From Aegilops tauschii subsp. strangulata (Eukaryota > Streptophyta > Magnoliopsida > Poales > Poaceae): DNA of 64,000 nucleotides. The stretch spans positions 120,992,318-121,056,317 of the forward strand of contig NC_053041.3 in the NCBI RefSeq assembly GCF_002575655.3. The letters run 5' to 3'. The position numbers and the translations under genes were made by a program. The notes beneath the pieces were generated by a model. The model worked only from the letters and a program-made list of their open reading frames with translations. It had not been told where the DNA came from and did no database searches. Of this stretch, positions 25,591 through 36,544 are shown piece after piece (position 1 is the first letter of the stretch; each line of letters begins with the position of its first letter).

Positions 25591-26249
25591 CACGCGTTCG
25601 TGGACTTGGAGGAGCGGGAGTCTATTGACACGGTGGCGGACTTCGAGGAGGAGTCGGCAGACGCGGTGTCGGTGGACTTCGAAAGATGATGCAATCCTTT
25701 CTCCATAGGATGATACGATGTATGGCCTCTCCCAGTGTGCGCTCGTCGTCACCTCCAGGAATGTCAAGATCTAGCCCCGAATATGGGTCCACCACCTCAT
25801 CAACCAAGACACGAGCATAGCCCTCTGGAATCAGGGCGCAATGGAAGGTTGCTTCGGGGGTAATTGTAAAAGCAACGGCGTTCGCCACCTTCATGGATAT
25901 GTTCTTCATTTTGAAGTGTAGCTCACAGTTAGTGTTCTCTATGATGTCATCCACAGGGTATGTATCCAGCAGTGCGTCGCCCGGGGCGGAACCAACGCTG
26001 CTTCTCGGCATGGATGGGATGGTGCTATCCAATGCTGGATGATCATCCGCTTGCTGCGGCCACTGCTGAGACCCCCTTTCCTGGCTTAGTGAGTCGATCT
26101 GCTGCTACTGGAATTTGAGTGCCAAGTCCACGTGCCTTGCTTCTAGGCCTTGAAGGCATTCCGCGTCCTACTTCCTCTACTCCTCCTCCAGCTTCCTCTT
26201 CTTCTCCTCCTCCATCTTCTTTCTTGCACGGGTCCTGTCACTACAGGAA

Positions 26250-26520
26250 TCAGGTAATTTGCCGTCTGTGGATTACAGACGGCAAAGGCCTAAAAACAGA
26301 CGGCAAAGATTTTGCCGTCTGTCAGCAGACGACAAAGATAAGTCGGCAAAGAGTTCTTTGCCGTCAGCATTTTGTCGGGCAAACGGCAAAATCTTTGCCG
26401 TCAACAAAACTTCAGCTTTGCCGTCAACCAAATAATAGCATACGGCAAAGAAAGACAGATTTGCCGTCAGCCAGACTCTGTCTTTGCCGTATGCCTCATA
26501 CACCCCAGACGGCAAAGAAA
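26250..26520. repeat. TTTGCCGTC subterminal repeats, left side
   Basis: About a dozen copies of TTTGCCGTC or GACGGCAAA in both orientations, forming many small palindromes. Confidence 0.85.
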
Positions 26521-26889
26521 ATTATTTCATTTAAAAAATATGAACCACCAGTAGAGGTGCAGAGGTCATAGTCGCTCGATGGCGTAGACAATATAAAATC
26601 ACAACGATTTCACGAACTACAGTTCGATAATGTATGACAACATAACAGTTTTTACAAGACAAGAATACTCTATTTGCACAATATATCCATCGTCACAATA
26701 TTTACACAGAAATGCACTATTTACAATATGAAGTTCCCCGTTTACATGACGAACAAATGAACAAATCAGCACATGTAAAAACTACAATATTTCACAAAAA
26801 AGGACGCACTGGCCCTTGCCAGCGGCTAGATCTAAGCGTGAGCAGATGGAGGGCGAGGGAGACAGAAGGAGAAAGGGGTGCTGCAGGTA

Positions 26890-27370
26890 GCTCCGGCGAG
26901 CTCTTGACGAAGCTGCGGCGCGGCCAGGTCGAAGGGCCGCAATGATTGACGAACAGAGGAGCTCGAGATCGGGAGGAAGGACGGGGTCGCGGTCAGGGAG
27001 GAGGATCATGTGGCGGGGAGGAGGAGGATCCCGCGACGGCCTCCTGCTCGCACGGCGGCGAGCTCTTGCGCTGCGGCCGGATCGAAGGGCAGCGGCAGTT
27101 GACGAGCAGAGGAGATCGGGATCGGGAGGAGGCATGGGGTCGCAGGCAAGGAGGAAGAGGAGGACCCAGCGGCGAGGAGGAGGAGGATGCCGCGGTGGCC
27201 TCCTGCTCAGGCGGCGGCGAGCTCTTGCGGTGCGGCCGGATCGAAGGGCGGCAGCGGTTGACGAGTTGGGGAGCTCGGGATAGCGAGGAGACGGGAGGTC
27301 GGGAGCACGGAGGAGGAGGAGGATCCCAAGGCGAGGAAGAGGTGGAGGATCACGTGGTGGCCTCCAACTC
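26890..27370. repeat. About 159-bp tandem repeat, three copies
   Basis: CGGCGAGCTCTTG recurs near 26897, 27057 and 27216, and CCGCGACGGCCTCCTG / CCGCGGTGGCCTCCTG at 27031 and 27190. Long open frames here exist on both strands because of composition. Confidence 0.75.
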
Positions 27371-27667
27371 AGGCGCCGGCGAGGTGGGGTCGACCAGTGC
27401 GGGGGCGAGGTGGATCGAGAGAAGGGAGGGAGGGAGCCAGAGGAGGAAAGTATCGAGGGAGAGATGGGGTCGAGTAGGGAGAGAGAGGTCATGTTGGGGA
27501 TAAGGGAGAGATGGGGTCGGGTTGGGAGAGAGAGTGGTGGGGTCGCGCGGGTTGGGAGAGAGAGAGAGAGTGGTGGGGTCGGCGTGGGACAGAGAGAGAT
27601 CGTGGTGTGTGTGGAGCAGATGATGCCATGTCATCGATCCGTGGGTTCGATCCGCGTGGTGTGTTTC

Positions 27668-27965
27668 CTTATTTGCCGTCTGTAAAAAAAATACTGACGG
27701 CAAAGACATACTTTGCCGTCTTCAAATATTTTACAGACGGCAAAGACATAGTTTGCCGTCTTCTTTTTTTGCACAGACGGCAAAGTATGTCTTTGCCGTC
27801 TATGAAAAAAAGCAGACGGCAAATTATGCCTTTGCCGTCTGTAAAAAAAAAGCAGACGGCAAAGTTCATCTTCGCTATCAGCAGCTGACGGCAAAAGTAG
27901 TCTTTGCCGTCTACCCCGATGAAATGCTGACGGCAAAGAGCAATACTGACGGCAAATCTCCTATT
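27668..27965. repeat. TTTGCCGTC subterminal repeats, right side
   Basis: Alternating TTTGCCGTC and GACGGCAAA about every 20-30 bp, with poly-A or poly-T spacers between palindrome halves. Confidence 0.85.
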
Positions 27966-29344
27966 TCCTGTAGTGTGTAGTCGTCGTTCCATTCCGAAAA
28001 GCCCTCATACGAGGGAATAACTCCCTTGCCTCGTGTTCTTCCCGGGTGTTCAGGATTTCCCAGGGCGCTTGTAAGCTCGTCGTTCTCTTTGTTGGGCATG
28101 AACACCCCCTTTCGAGCATCTTCTATTGCGTCAAGTAACTTTTGTTCTGCTCCTTTTAGACTTGCCTTCTTCGAAACCAGGCCTGTCTTCGAGTCCAACG
28201 CCCCCCATGCGCATAGAACCAAGTTCTGCACCTGGGGGGCCAGCTCCTAGTAACCGGAGTGACCCCTGCATCCTCCATCTCTTGCTCAGACTTATCCCAC
28301 TTAGGCATTGCCACCGCGTAGCCACCTGGAGCCAGCCTATGGAACTGCGTCTTTTTTGCGGCATTGGCCTTGTTTTTTCTCGACCGTTCCTTAGATAATT
28401 TTGATTCCTTGAATTTCACGAAAGCGGGTCAGTGTTCTCTTTGCTTCTCCAGTGTTCCCTTGAATTCTGGAGTCTTCCTTTCTGCAGCAAGGTAGTTGGC
28501 CCATATAGTTTTCTTGTGGGTGTTGAATGCAATTGCCATCTTCTTAAGAGCAGCGTCCTTGACTTTCTGCACATCTGCATCAGTGAAATAATCTGGTAGG
28601 GTGAAATGTTCCATTAGAGATTCCCAAAGCTTTTGTTTTGCTCTGTGTTCGACCCAAGTAACATCTGGGCGTTTAGTTTTTGGCTCTTTCCATTCTTGAA
28701 TGGAGATCGGGAGTTGGTCCTTCACAAGAACTCCGCACTGACGAACGAACTTGTTCGCAATGTTCTTAGGCGTGAGGGGTTCGCCACTAGCTTTGATGGA
28801 ATCGATGTTGTACTTTACACCCTCCTTCAACTTTTTGCCCGGGCCGCGCTTTGTCCTGCTGTCTGTAGAAGCAGATTTGCTTGATCCGGAGGGTTGAAAG
28901 AAGAAAGATCGATTCGTTAATATATCTTCAAATAAAAAAACATGTGATGCTCACTAGATGCCTGCTTATATAAATATACCTCGCCGGTAGTCTTTGTTAT
29001 TTCTAGATCAACATTGTATTCGTCATCATAATCATTGTCTGCGTCATCATAATCATAACCATAGTTCATGACTTCATCAGCTCGGTCGTCGAGATCGAAT
29101 ATCTTATCATCACCCTCCCCGGTATTGTTCAGATATTGGGAGCCATCATTTGCTTCATTCAGATCATCTGGCCTGCTAGGGCTGCGTATGACCTTGAACA
29201 GGGCCTCTTCTCCCTCTCTGCCGGTATTGTCCACCATAGCTTTTATTTAACTAATACAGAAGAAATATAAAACAATTTAGTATTCAAATTACAATGCATG
29301 GATGCAATCAATAAGGAAAAACTGAATCATATAGTACATAATAT

Positions 29345-29470
29345 GCATTGTCTCGAATAATATATAATCTCGAATACATCGTCTCGAATAATATATAATC
29401 TTGAATACATCGTCTCGAATAATATATAATCTCGAATACATCGTCTCGAATAATATATAATCTCGAATAT
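29345..29470. repeat. 31-bp AT-rich tandem repeat
   Basis: About four copies of a unit containing CGTCTCGAATAATATATAAT, upstream of CACTA1 ORF2 exon 1. Confidence 0.85.
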
Positions 29471-29529
29471 ATCACTGCCTAGGTAGCTAATAAAGATCGA
29501 ATACTATAGAAGAATCTAGGCCACTCACG

Positions 29530-29950
29530 GTTCCTGGGGCGCGGGCGGTGGACACCCAAAGACAAGGAACCATCACAGGATCATATCTCCGGTCATCTGC
29601 CCAAAGAACCTCCAGGTATTGGAGAACCTGACATCCATAGCAGCCATGTAGCGATGGACGTGCTCGTCCTCCTCCCTGACACGATGACGCACCACCTCCG
29701 GCGGGGCCGGCTCCCTCTGCACCGAATGTGGCCCACGCGAACGACACCAAAGGAGATCAGGGTCGACGACGGGACCCGAGGTCGGGTTCCTCACCAAGCG
29801 TCGTGCCCCTCCAGGTAGCACCTTCCAGTGCTAGCCCGGCGAAGCCCAATCCCGGACATGGGTCCTCTGAAGCAGGACGTCATCGCGAACGGGTCGACGG
29901 CGAGGATGCGGGCCGGGCATCGTCGACAACAAATACTATATGCCGCAAAA
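29530..29950 (-). other. Probable upstream exon or leader of CACTA1 ORF2
   Basis: GC-rich block between AT-rich flanks. On the minus strand an open frame (29821-29573) contains EPAPPEVVRHRVREEDEHVH and ends in ...TWRFFGQMTGDMIL before a stop. I remember similar sequence upstream of ORF2 in other Triticeae CACTA elements, but splicing to 29237 is not clear. Could be a decayed coding exon. Confidence 0.4.
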
Positions 29951-30109
29951 GTAAAGTAACATTTTTTAAATGATTGGATTGTGATTTCTTATATGCAAAT
30001 TCTAAATTTTATAACTAAAAATATAATAAACTAAAAAAACATCGACCATATCTAAAACTAACATTTCTAACATTTCTATAACTAAAATTGTATAACTAAT
30101 TTTTCTTTA

Positions 30110-30420
30110 ACATTTCTATATAACAAACATTTCTATAACATTAATACAGAAAAAGCTAACATTTCTATATATAACTAACATTTCTATATAACTAACATTT
30201 CTATTACATTAATACAGAAAAAACTGAAAAAACTAATAACTAATAACTAATAGCAGAAAAACTAAAAACTAAAAACAGAAAAACTAAAAACTAAAAACAG
30301 AAAAACTAAAAACTAAAAACAGAAAAACTAAAAACTAAAAACAGAACAAAAATTGTGTATGTGTGTGTGTGTGTGTATGGTGTGTGTGTGTGTATGTGTG
30401 TGTATGTGTTGTGTGTGCAG
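30110..30420. repeat. Simple and short tandem repeats
   Basis: AACATTTCTATATAACT-type repeats (30110-30220), then about four copies of GAAAAACTAAAAACTAAAAACA (30250-30345), then a TG-rich microsatellite (30353-30420). On the minus strand they would lie in an intron or leader of ORF2. Confidence 0.8.
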
Positions 30421-30735
30421 GCAACGGCGACGGCGAGCCAAGGCGACGGCGCCGGCGGCGTGCGCGGCGGCTTCGATTGGAGGAAGAGGAGAGGGGGGAC
30501 AAAGGCTCACAGCGCGGGCGAGGTCAAGGCAACGGCGACGGCGACGCGGGCCGGTGCTGGGACGGGGACGCGGGCCGGTGCGGGGATGGGGACGGGCCGG
30601 CGACGTGGACGGCGCGACAAGGACGGGGGCGGCGCAGAGTCGACGGGGACGGCGCGATGGCGACGGCGCGGGACGGGGCGGCGGCGATGAAGCAGAGAGA
30701 AGTGGGAGGAAACTGACGAAATTTTCGTAAGTGTT

Positions 30736-30744
30736 GTTTATATA
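30736..30744 (-). promoter_or_regulatory. TATA box of CACTA1 ORF2 promoter
   Basis: Minus-strand TATATAAAC, flanked upstream by CCGGT/ACCGG palindromes and followed by a GC-rich, CTTCATCGCCGCCGCC-containing leader. The equivalent place in CACTA2 has CTATATAACC at 44249, which supports a conserved promoter. Confidence 0.6.
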
Positions 30745-30754
30745 GGAGGGGCCT

Positions 30755-30905
30755 TTAGTACCGGTTGGAGCCACCAACCGGTACTAAAGGTCGATTTTGG
30801 CCAGGCCAAGCGGCGGGAAGCGCACCCCTTTAGTACCGGGTGGTGGCTGCAACCGGTACTAAAGGCCCCCCTTTAGTACCGGTTGGAGCCACCACCCGGT
30901 ACTAA
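30755..30905. repeat. Internal CCGGT/ACCGG palindromes of CACTA1
   Basis: Several inverted copies of CCTTTAGTACCGGTTGG and its complement, of the same type as at the element ends but located between the two genes, next to the ORF2 TATA box and the Pol III unit. Confidence 0.85.
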
Positions 30906-30944
30906 AGGGGGGGCGCTAGCGCACGTGCGGTGCGGGCAGGTTTC

Positions 30945-30986
30945 GTCCCACCTTCTAGCCGAAGGGCGCCCGCACCTGCTTATAAG
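30945..30986 (+). promoter_or_regulatory. U6-type (USE + TATA) promoter of CACTA1 Pol III unit D
   Basis: GTCCCACCTTC (30945-30955) matches the plant USE consensus RTCCCACATCG at 8 of 11 positions. CTTATAAG (30979-30986) follows after 23 bp. Plant Pol III snRNA genes have this arrangement with about 24 bp between boxes. It points away from ORF2 and antisense to both CACTA1 genes. Confidence 0.6.
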
Positions 30987-31009
30987 CCCCATCGCGGCAG
31001 CTGTCTCGA

Positions 31010-31158
31010 GCTCCTCTCTATTGCAGGCCTTCTGGGCCTACCTGTTCTGTGCTGCCCTGTGGGCCTATTGGGCCTTTGCGGGCCTGCATCCTGGCCCAAC
31101 AACAGGTTGGGTTTCTAGTCGTATGCATGCCGCTTTGGCCCAGTAGGCGGGCTTTTTT
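31010..31158 (+). ncRNA. Candidate Pol III small RNA, unit D (CACTA1)
   Basis: Predicted start G at 31010, exactly 23 bp after the TATA-like box, with GCTCCTCTC as in units A and C. Stem 1: 31064-31074 (CCTATTGGGCC) pairs with 31137-31147 (GGCCCAGTAGG), with one U-G wobble. Stem 2: 31081-31089 (GGCCTGCAT) pairs with 31123-31131 (ATGCATGCC), one mismatch. It ends in T6 (31153-31158), a Pol III terminator. About 149 nt. Function unknown; it has no open frame of note. Transcription is not shown by sequence alone. Confidence 0.5.
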
Positions 31159-31731
31159 ATTTTCTTATTTTTTTGCTTTATTTATTTTTGTTTTATTTAT
31201 TTTTGAGTTGTTTTTTGCTGTATTTAGAGTTTCTTTGTGAATATTTTTGCTTTAGGTACAAAAAAGTACAAACTTTCTATTAGTGCCGGTAGTTTACAAA
31301 TTTGAATAGTTTACATTTTGAATTATTTGAAATTTGTGTGAATCACTAGTTTGTGAATAACTTAACTTTGAAAATAGATTTTTCAGTGATTCTTTTATCT
31401 TATGTTTAATATTAGTCTGGTTTATCATTATATTCAATTTGGTAATGCTTAGGTTATTTAAAAAATGAAATGTCTTTGTAACAATTGAGTTTTCGTCCGA
31501 AACCCTGATACTTCGAAAGAGATTGTCCATTTTGTACACGAAGTGCATCCAGTTTTTGCGGTAACCCTCTCTACTTTTTTGCACATGCTATGTGGGTGAA
31601 ATTATGATACCATGCCAACTTTCAACCTTTTCTGAGTTCATTTGAAATGCTTTTCAAGTTCAGGGTCATTTAGCTGAAAAAATCTGTAAATGCATGAAAG
31701 AATTTGTTTGCACATAAAATTTCTTCGCTTT
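31159..31731. other. CACTA1 spacer
   Basis: AT-rich spacer between Pol III unit D and the transposase 3' end. Similar wording (TACAAGAAGTGCATC, CTTTCAACCTTTTC) recurs at 42130-42370 in CACTA2. No gene seen. Confidence 0.6.
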
Positions 31732-34700
31732 TCAAATGCCAAAACACATAACTACCCTAACTATTACAGAGATTCCCTCCTGGGTGTGAAACACAGAAGA
31801 AAGTGATGATAGTGAAGCCGATCGCTTCCCAGATCTTTGGGTGTGAAACATTTTCTTCGCGTGTGTCCCTTTGCGCCGTAGCCATGGAAAATCTTCATCA
31901 TTTAACTGGATGCTCGGGTCAATATTCACTGTGAATGGAGCAATTTCATCAAACTTTTCATAATCTTCTGACATGTCTGTCTTGTCATCCACTCCCACGA
32001 TGTTTCTCTTCCCAGAAAGAACTATGTGGCGCTTTGGCTCATCGTATGATGCATTCGCTTCCTTATCTTTTCTTTTTCTCGGCTTGGTAGACATATCCTT
32101 CACATAGAAAACCTGTGCCACATCATTAGCTAGGACGAATGGTTCGTCTGCATACGCAAGATTGTTGAGATCCACTGTTGTCATTCCATACTGCGGGTCT
32201 TCCGTTACCCCATATCGTGTCATATTGACCCATTTGCACCGAAACAAAGGGACCTTCAAACCACGTCCATAGTCAAGTTCCCATATCTCCTCTATGTAAC
32301 CATAATATGTTTCCTTTCCTGTCTTGGTTGTTGCATCAAAGTGGACACCACTGTTTTGGTTGGTGCTCTTCTTATCTTGGGCGATCGTGTAAAATGTATT
32401 AACATTTATCTCGTACCCTTTGAAAGTCATTATATTCGAAGATGGTAACTGGGACAGCGAGTACAGGTCATCTTCAATAGAGGCGTCATGCATGGTACGT
32501 GTCTGCAACCAGCCGGCGAAACTCCTGGTTTTTCACGTGTAATCCAGTAATCAGACCGCTTCGGGTGTTTGGAGCGTAGAAAATTCTTGTGTTTGTCCAT
32601 ATACGGAGCCACCAAGGCGGAATTCTGTGTAACTGTGTAGTGTGCTTCAGTGAGAGAATGTCCGTCCATACATATTTTTTGATTCCCTCCTAGCGTGCCT
32701 TTTCCATCCAGTCTGCCCTTATGCCGCGATTCAGGAACACCAATCGGCTTAAGGTCAGGAATAAAGTCAATACAAAACTCAATGACCTCCTCATTTTCAT
32801 GGCCCTTGGAGATGCTTCCTTCTGGCCTAGCACGGTTATGAACATATTTCTTTAAGACTCCCATGAACCTCTCAAAGGGGAACATATTGTGTAGAAATAC
32901 AGGACCCAAAACGTTAATCTCTTCGCATAGGTGAACTAGGACATGCGTCATGATGTTGAAGAAGGATGGTGGGAACACCAACTCGAAACTGACAAGACAT
33001 TGCACCAAATCATTCTCTAACCTTGGTATGATTTCTGGATCGATTACCTTCTGAGAGATTGCATTGAGGAATGCACATAGCTTCACAATGGCTAATCGAA
33101 CGTTATCCGGTAGAAGCCCCCTCAATGCAACCAGAAGCAGTTGCGTCATAATCACGTGGCAGTCATGAGACTTTAGGTTCTGGAACTTTTTCTCTGCCAT
33201 GTTTATTATTCCCTTTATATTCGACGAGAAGCCAGACGGTACCTTAATACTGAGCAGGCATTCAAAGAAGATTTCCTTCTCTTCTTTGGTAAGAGCGTAG
33301 CTGGCATGACCCTGATGTATGCCGTCTTTTCCATGCATATGTTGCTGGTCCTCCCGTGCCTCAGGTGTATCTTTTGTCTTCCCATACACGCCCAAGAAGC
33401 CAAGCAGGGTCACGCAAAGATTCTTCGTCACGTGCATCACGTCGATTGCAGAGCGGACCTCTAGATCTTTCCAATAGGGCAGGTCCCAAAATATAGATTT
33501 CTTCTTCCACATGGGTGCGTGTCCGTCAGCGTCATTCGGAACAGGTTGTCCGCCAGGACCCTTTCCAAAGACTACCTTCAAATCCTTGACCATATCATGT
33601 ACATCAGCACCAGCACGGTGGCGAGGCTTCGTCCGGTGATCCGCCTCACCTTTGAAATGCTTGCCTTTCTTTCTTACGGGATGCCTGCTTGGAAGAAATC
33701 GATGATGTCCCAGGTACACATTCTTCCTACAATTGTCCAAATATATACTGTCGGTATCATCCAAACAGTGCGTGCATGCGCGGTATCCCTTGTTTGTCTG
33801 TCCTGAAAGGTTACTGAGAGCAGGCCAATCATTGATGGTCACGAACAGCAAGGCCTTTAGGTCAAATTCTTCCCCCATGTGCTCATCCCACGCACGTACA
33901 CTTGTTCCATTCCACAGCTGTAAGAGTTCTTCAACTAATGGCCTTAGGTACACATCAATGTCGTTGCTGTGTTGCTTAGGGCCTTGGACGAGCACTGGCA
34001 TCATAATGAACTTCTGCTTCATGCACAACCAAGGAGGAAGGTTATACAAACATAGAGTCACAGGCCAGGTGCTATGGTTGCTACTCTGCTCCCCAAAAGG
34101 ATTAATGCCATCTGCGCTTAGACCAAACCATACGTTCCTTGCGTCATCTGCAAACTCCTTCCCGTACTTTCTCTCAATTTTTCTCCACTGCCACCCGTCA
34201 GCGGGTACTCTCAACTTTCCATCTTTCTTACGGTCTTCTCTGTGCCATTGCATTGCCTTGGCATGCTCTTTGTTTTGGAACAAACGTTTCAACCGTGGTA
34301 TTATAGGAGCATACCACATCACCTTGGCAGGAATCTTCTTCCTGGGGCGCTCGCCCTCGACATCACCAGGGTCATCGCACCTGATCTTATAGCGCAATGC
34401 ACTGCATACCGGGCAAGCGTTCAAAATCCTCGTACTCACCGCGGTAGAGGATGCAGTCATTAGGGCATGCATGTATGTTCTGCACCTCTAACCCTAGAGG
34501 GCAGACAACCTTCTTTGCTTCGTACGTACTCTCGGGCAATTCGTTGTCCTTTGGAAGCATATTCTTTATCATTACCAGCAACTTTCCAAATCCCTTGTCA
34601 GACACACCATTCTCTGCCTTCCATTGCAGCAATTCCAGTGTGGTGCCCAACTTTTTCTTGTGAGCTTCGCAATTCGGGTACAACAATTTCTTGTGATCCT

Positions 34701-35160
34701 CTAACATGTGCTGCAACTTCTTCTCCAAATCACTTGCACAGTTTCTCTTTGCATCGGCAATGGCCCGACCTAGATCATTAGCGGGCTCATCTGATGCCTC
34801 TTCTTCAACTTCTTCCCGCATTGCCGACTCAGCTTCTTCCCCCATTGTTCTATCATCGTATTCAGGGAACCCATGGCCAGGATAGCTGTCGTCGTCCTGT
34901 TCTTCTTCATTGTCTTCCATCATAACCCCTCTTTCTCCGTGCTTGGTCCAAACATTATAGTGGGGCATGAAACCGGACTTAAACAAGTGGACGTGAATGG
35001 TTCTTGACGTAGAGTAATTGTGATCATTCTTACAGACTAAACATGGACAAGGCATAAAACCATCCGCCCGCTTGTTTGCCTCAGCCGCAAGCAGAAAAGT
35101 TTGCACGCCATTAATGAACTCGGGAGAGCATCGGTCATCGTACATCCATTTTCGGCTCAT
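31732..35160 (-). pseudogene. CACTA1 transposase (TNP2-like), frameshifted
   Basis: ATG at 35160 starts MSRKWMYDDRCSPEFINGV, the transposase-associated domain with CPCLVCKN. An acidic segment follows. The transposase_21-type core starts near CPVCSALRYK (about 34410) and includes KVMWYAPIIPRLKRLF, VWFGLSADGINPFG and DIDVYLRPLVEEL. Next comes a DUF4218-like region (LLVALRGLLPDNVRLAIVKL, near 33110), and a DUF4216-like C-terminus (YYGYIEEIWELDYG, near 32290). The protein would bind the TIRs and cut and join DNA. Breaks: one extra T near 34425 (GATTTTGAACGC where GATTTGAACGC is expected) and a second frame change near 32515. Otherwise long open stretches (34430-32520, 32508-31732) remain, so decay is recent. 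Confidence 0.9.
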
Positions 35161-36208
35161 CTTCATTACACAACACCGAATAGACCAAATTAATACAAGT
35201 TCATACATAAAGTTCATACAAGACTTAAATGCAACAAACAAATAACTCTCTAACTAAAGAATTTAAATGCAACAACAAATGCGATCAAAATCGCAACTAA
35301 GGTAACAATTGATCCAACAGCATAATGATACCAAGCCTCACTATCAATGGCATATTTTCTAATCTTTCTAATCTTCAAGCGCATTTTCTACATCTTGATC
35401 TTGTGATCATCGACGACATCGGCAACATGCAACTCCAATTCCATCTTCTCCCCCTCAATTCTTTTCAATTTTTCTTTCAAATATCGTTTTCTCTTTCAAC
35501 TAAATTTAACCTCTCGACAATAGGGTCGGTTGGAATTTCCGGTTCACAAACCTCCTAGACAAAAATATCTATGTCAACTTGATGGGCATAATTTGTCATA
35601 AACACAAAATGCAACAACTAGTTTTAAAAGAGAATATACCACATTCGAATCATAACAAGGACGAGGGCCGACGGGGACGGATATGAAAACCATGGCACTA
35701 TGTATAACAAACAACGTACGGGTAAGATAATTATACGGGTAACTATATATCCAAATCACACAAACATCAATTTGGTAATGTAAAACATTCATGAACAAGA
35801 GGCTCACCACAAGGTGGTGCCGGCGACGGAACGGTGCGGGCGATCGACTGTGGTTACGACGGAGATTTAGAAGGCACTAAGTAAACCACACCTACATATG
35901 CAAACTAAGTGTTAGTTTTGACCACAAATTGCATATAAATCAAATACTAGCACATATATTTTCTACCAAATTACTAAACTCATAAATTAATCACTATACA
36001 AAGCATTGCAAGAGCTAATCAAGCAATGAGAGATGAAAGGACAAAGTTGCTAACCTTTGTGATCATTTGAATGGATGGGGGCCTTCAAATCTTGACAAAT
36101 TTTGGGCAAAATGTGTGATGAGCTCGAGAGGAAGAGGGGAAGAACAGAGAGGAGAGGGGAAAGGGGAAGAACAGAGCGAGCTCAGGTGGACGAAGGGCTT
36201 ATGTAGGA
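35161..36208 (-). other. CACTA1 5' leader and intron region
   Basis: AT-rich sequence between the transposase ATG and the right subterminal repeats. It probably holds 5' leader exons and introns. No protein-coding exon recognised. Confidence 0.4.
36198..36205 (-). promoter_or_regulatory. Possible TATA-like box of CACTA1 transposase
   Basis: Minus-strand TACATAAG directly inside the right subterminal palindromes, the position expected for the transposase promoter. Weak match. Confidence 0.3.
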
Positions 36209-36430
36209 CGACCTTTAGCACCGGTTCGTGCCATGAACCGGTACTAAAGGTGCTGGAGGGGCCCCGGACTAACAAAATCCTGCCACCACTCACTTTAGTA
36301 CCGGTCCATGGCACGAACCGGTGCTAAAGGTCGGCCACGAACCGATACTAATGAAAGCGGCTGGCTAGCCATTGGAACCGGCACTAATGCACACATTAGT
36401 GCCGGCTCAAAAGCAAACCGGCACTAATGT
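36209..36430. repeat. CACTA1 right subterminal palindromes
   Basis: Inverted CCTTTAGCACCGGTTCG / CGAACCGGTGCTAAAGG units and shorter AACCGGCACTAATG copies up to the terminal repeat. Confidence 0.8.
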
Positions 36431-36460
36431 GCTTGACATTTGACCCTTTTTCTACTAGTG

Positions 36461-36529
36461 GTTATAAATCCTTGAGTACTGTGCGTGTCAGCATACTGAT
36501 CTAGGGATGACACTTAGGTCTGGTCGCTA
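36461..36529 (+). repeat. TE3 5' LTR, segment 3 (starts with right target duplication of CACTA1)
   Basis: GTT (36461-36463) repeats the bases before CACTA1. The sequence then runs to the LTR end GTCGCTACA at 36529. Confidence 0.8.
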
Positions 36530-36532
36530 CAA

Positions 36533-36544
36533 GATGGTATCAGA
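36533..36544 (+). promoter_or_regulatory. TE3 primer binding site (initiator-Met tRNA)
   Basis: TGGTATCAGAGC three bases after the LTR end. Confidence 0.9.

Larger units (their letters stand above)
26239..27975. mobile_element. Non-autonomous CACTA element inside CACTA1 ORF2 (1,737 bp)
   Basis: Left end CACTACAGGAATCAGG and right end (reverse complement) CACTACAGGAAATAGG form inverted repeats that continue into ATTTGCCGTC. The 3-bp duplication is TGT (26236-26238, 27976-27978). Both ends are packed with TTTGCCGTC/GACGGCAAA in inverted orientation. The middle holds GC-rich tandem repeats and no transposase, so it must have been moved by a related element. Orientation cannot be set from coding content. 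Confidence 0.92.
23500..29237 (-). pseudogene. CACTA1 second gene (ORF2) with Ulp1-like peptidase end, decayed
   Basis: Reads right to left. Exon 1 (29237-28981) encodes an acidic Asp-rich stretch. Exon 2 starts at 28893 (basic GPGKKLKEGV, then RQCGVLVKDQLPISI, typical of plant CACTA ORF2). The acceptor before exon 2 is AA instead of AG. A TGG-to-TGA stop lies near 28428 and a frame change near 28240. A 1.7 kb element is inserted at 27975, and several stops follow it (26238-26090 and at 25622). The C-terminal exons (24384-24187, about 24048-23941, 23832-23762, from 23642) carry FHWILLDIKVDEG, EVLDSL and CAYYVCENIR, the His, Asp and Cys of an Ulp1/C48-type fold. Role in transposition is not established. 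Confidence 0.8.
22835..36460 (-). mobile_element. CACTA1: En/Spm-type (CACTA) DNA transposon, 13.6 kb
   Basis: Ends are CACTAGTGCAGAACCGG on the left and, reverse complemented, CACTAGTAGAAAAAGGG on the right. The 3-bp target duplication GTT (22832-22834, 36461-36463) is perfect. The right end is the 5' end of the element: a transposase gene (35160 to 31732), a spacer with a candidate Pol III unit, then a second gene (29237 to about 23500), all minus strand except the Pol III unit. Both genes are damaged. Subterminal palindromes of the CCGGT...ACCGG type lie at both ends. The arrangement matches Caspar-like grass CACTA elements; the name is from memory. Confidence 0.93.

Noticed and set aside
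26946..27503. Glycine/arginine-rich frames in the small CACTA element
   Set aside because: Produced by 159-bp GC-rich tandem repeats, open on both strands.
27668..27965. Regularly spaced short repeats resembling a CRISPR array
   Set aside because: Repeats alternate in orientation, spacers are short and A/T-rich, and the setting is a plant transposon end.
30353..30420. TG-rich stretch as a regulatory element
   Set aside because: Simple microsatellite, no further support.
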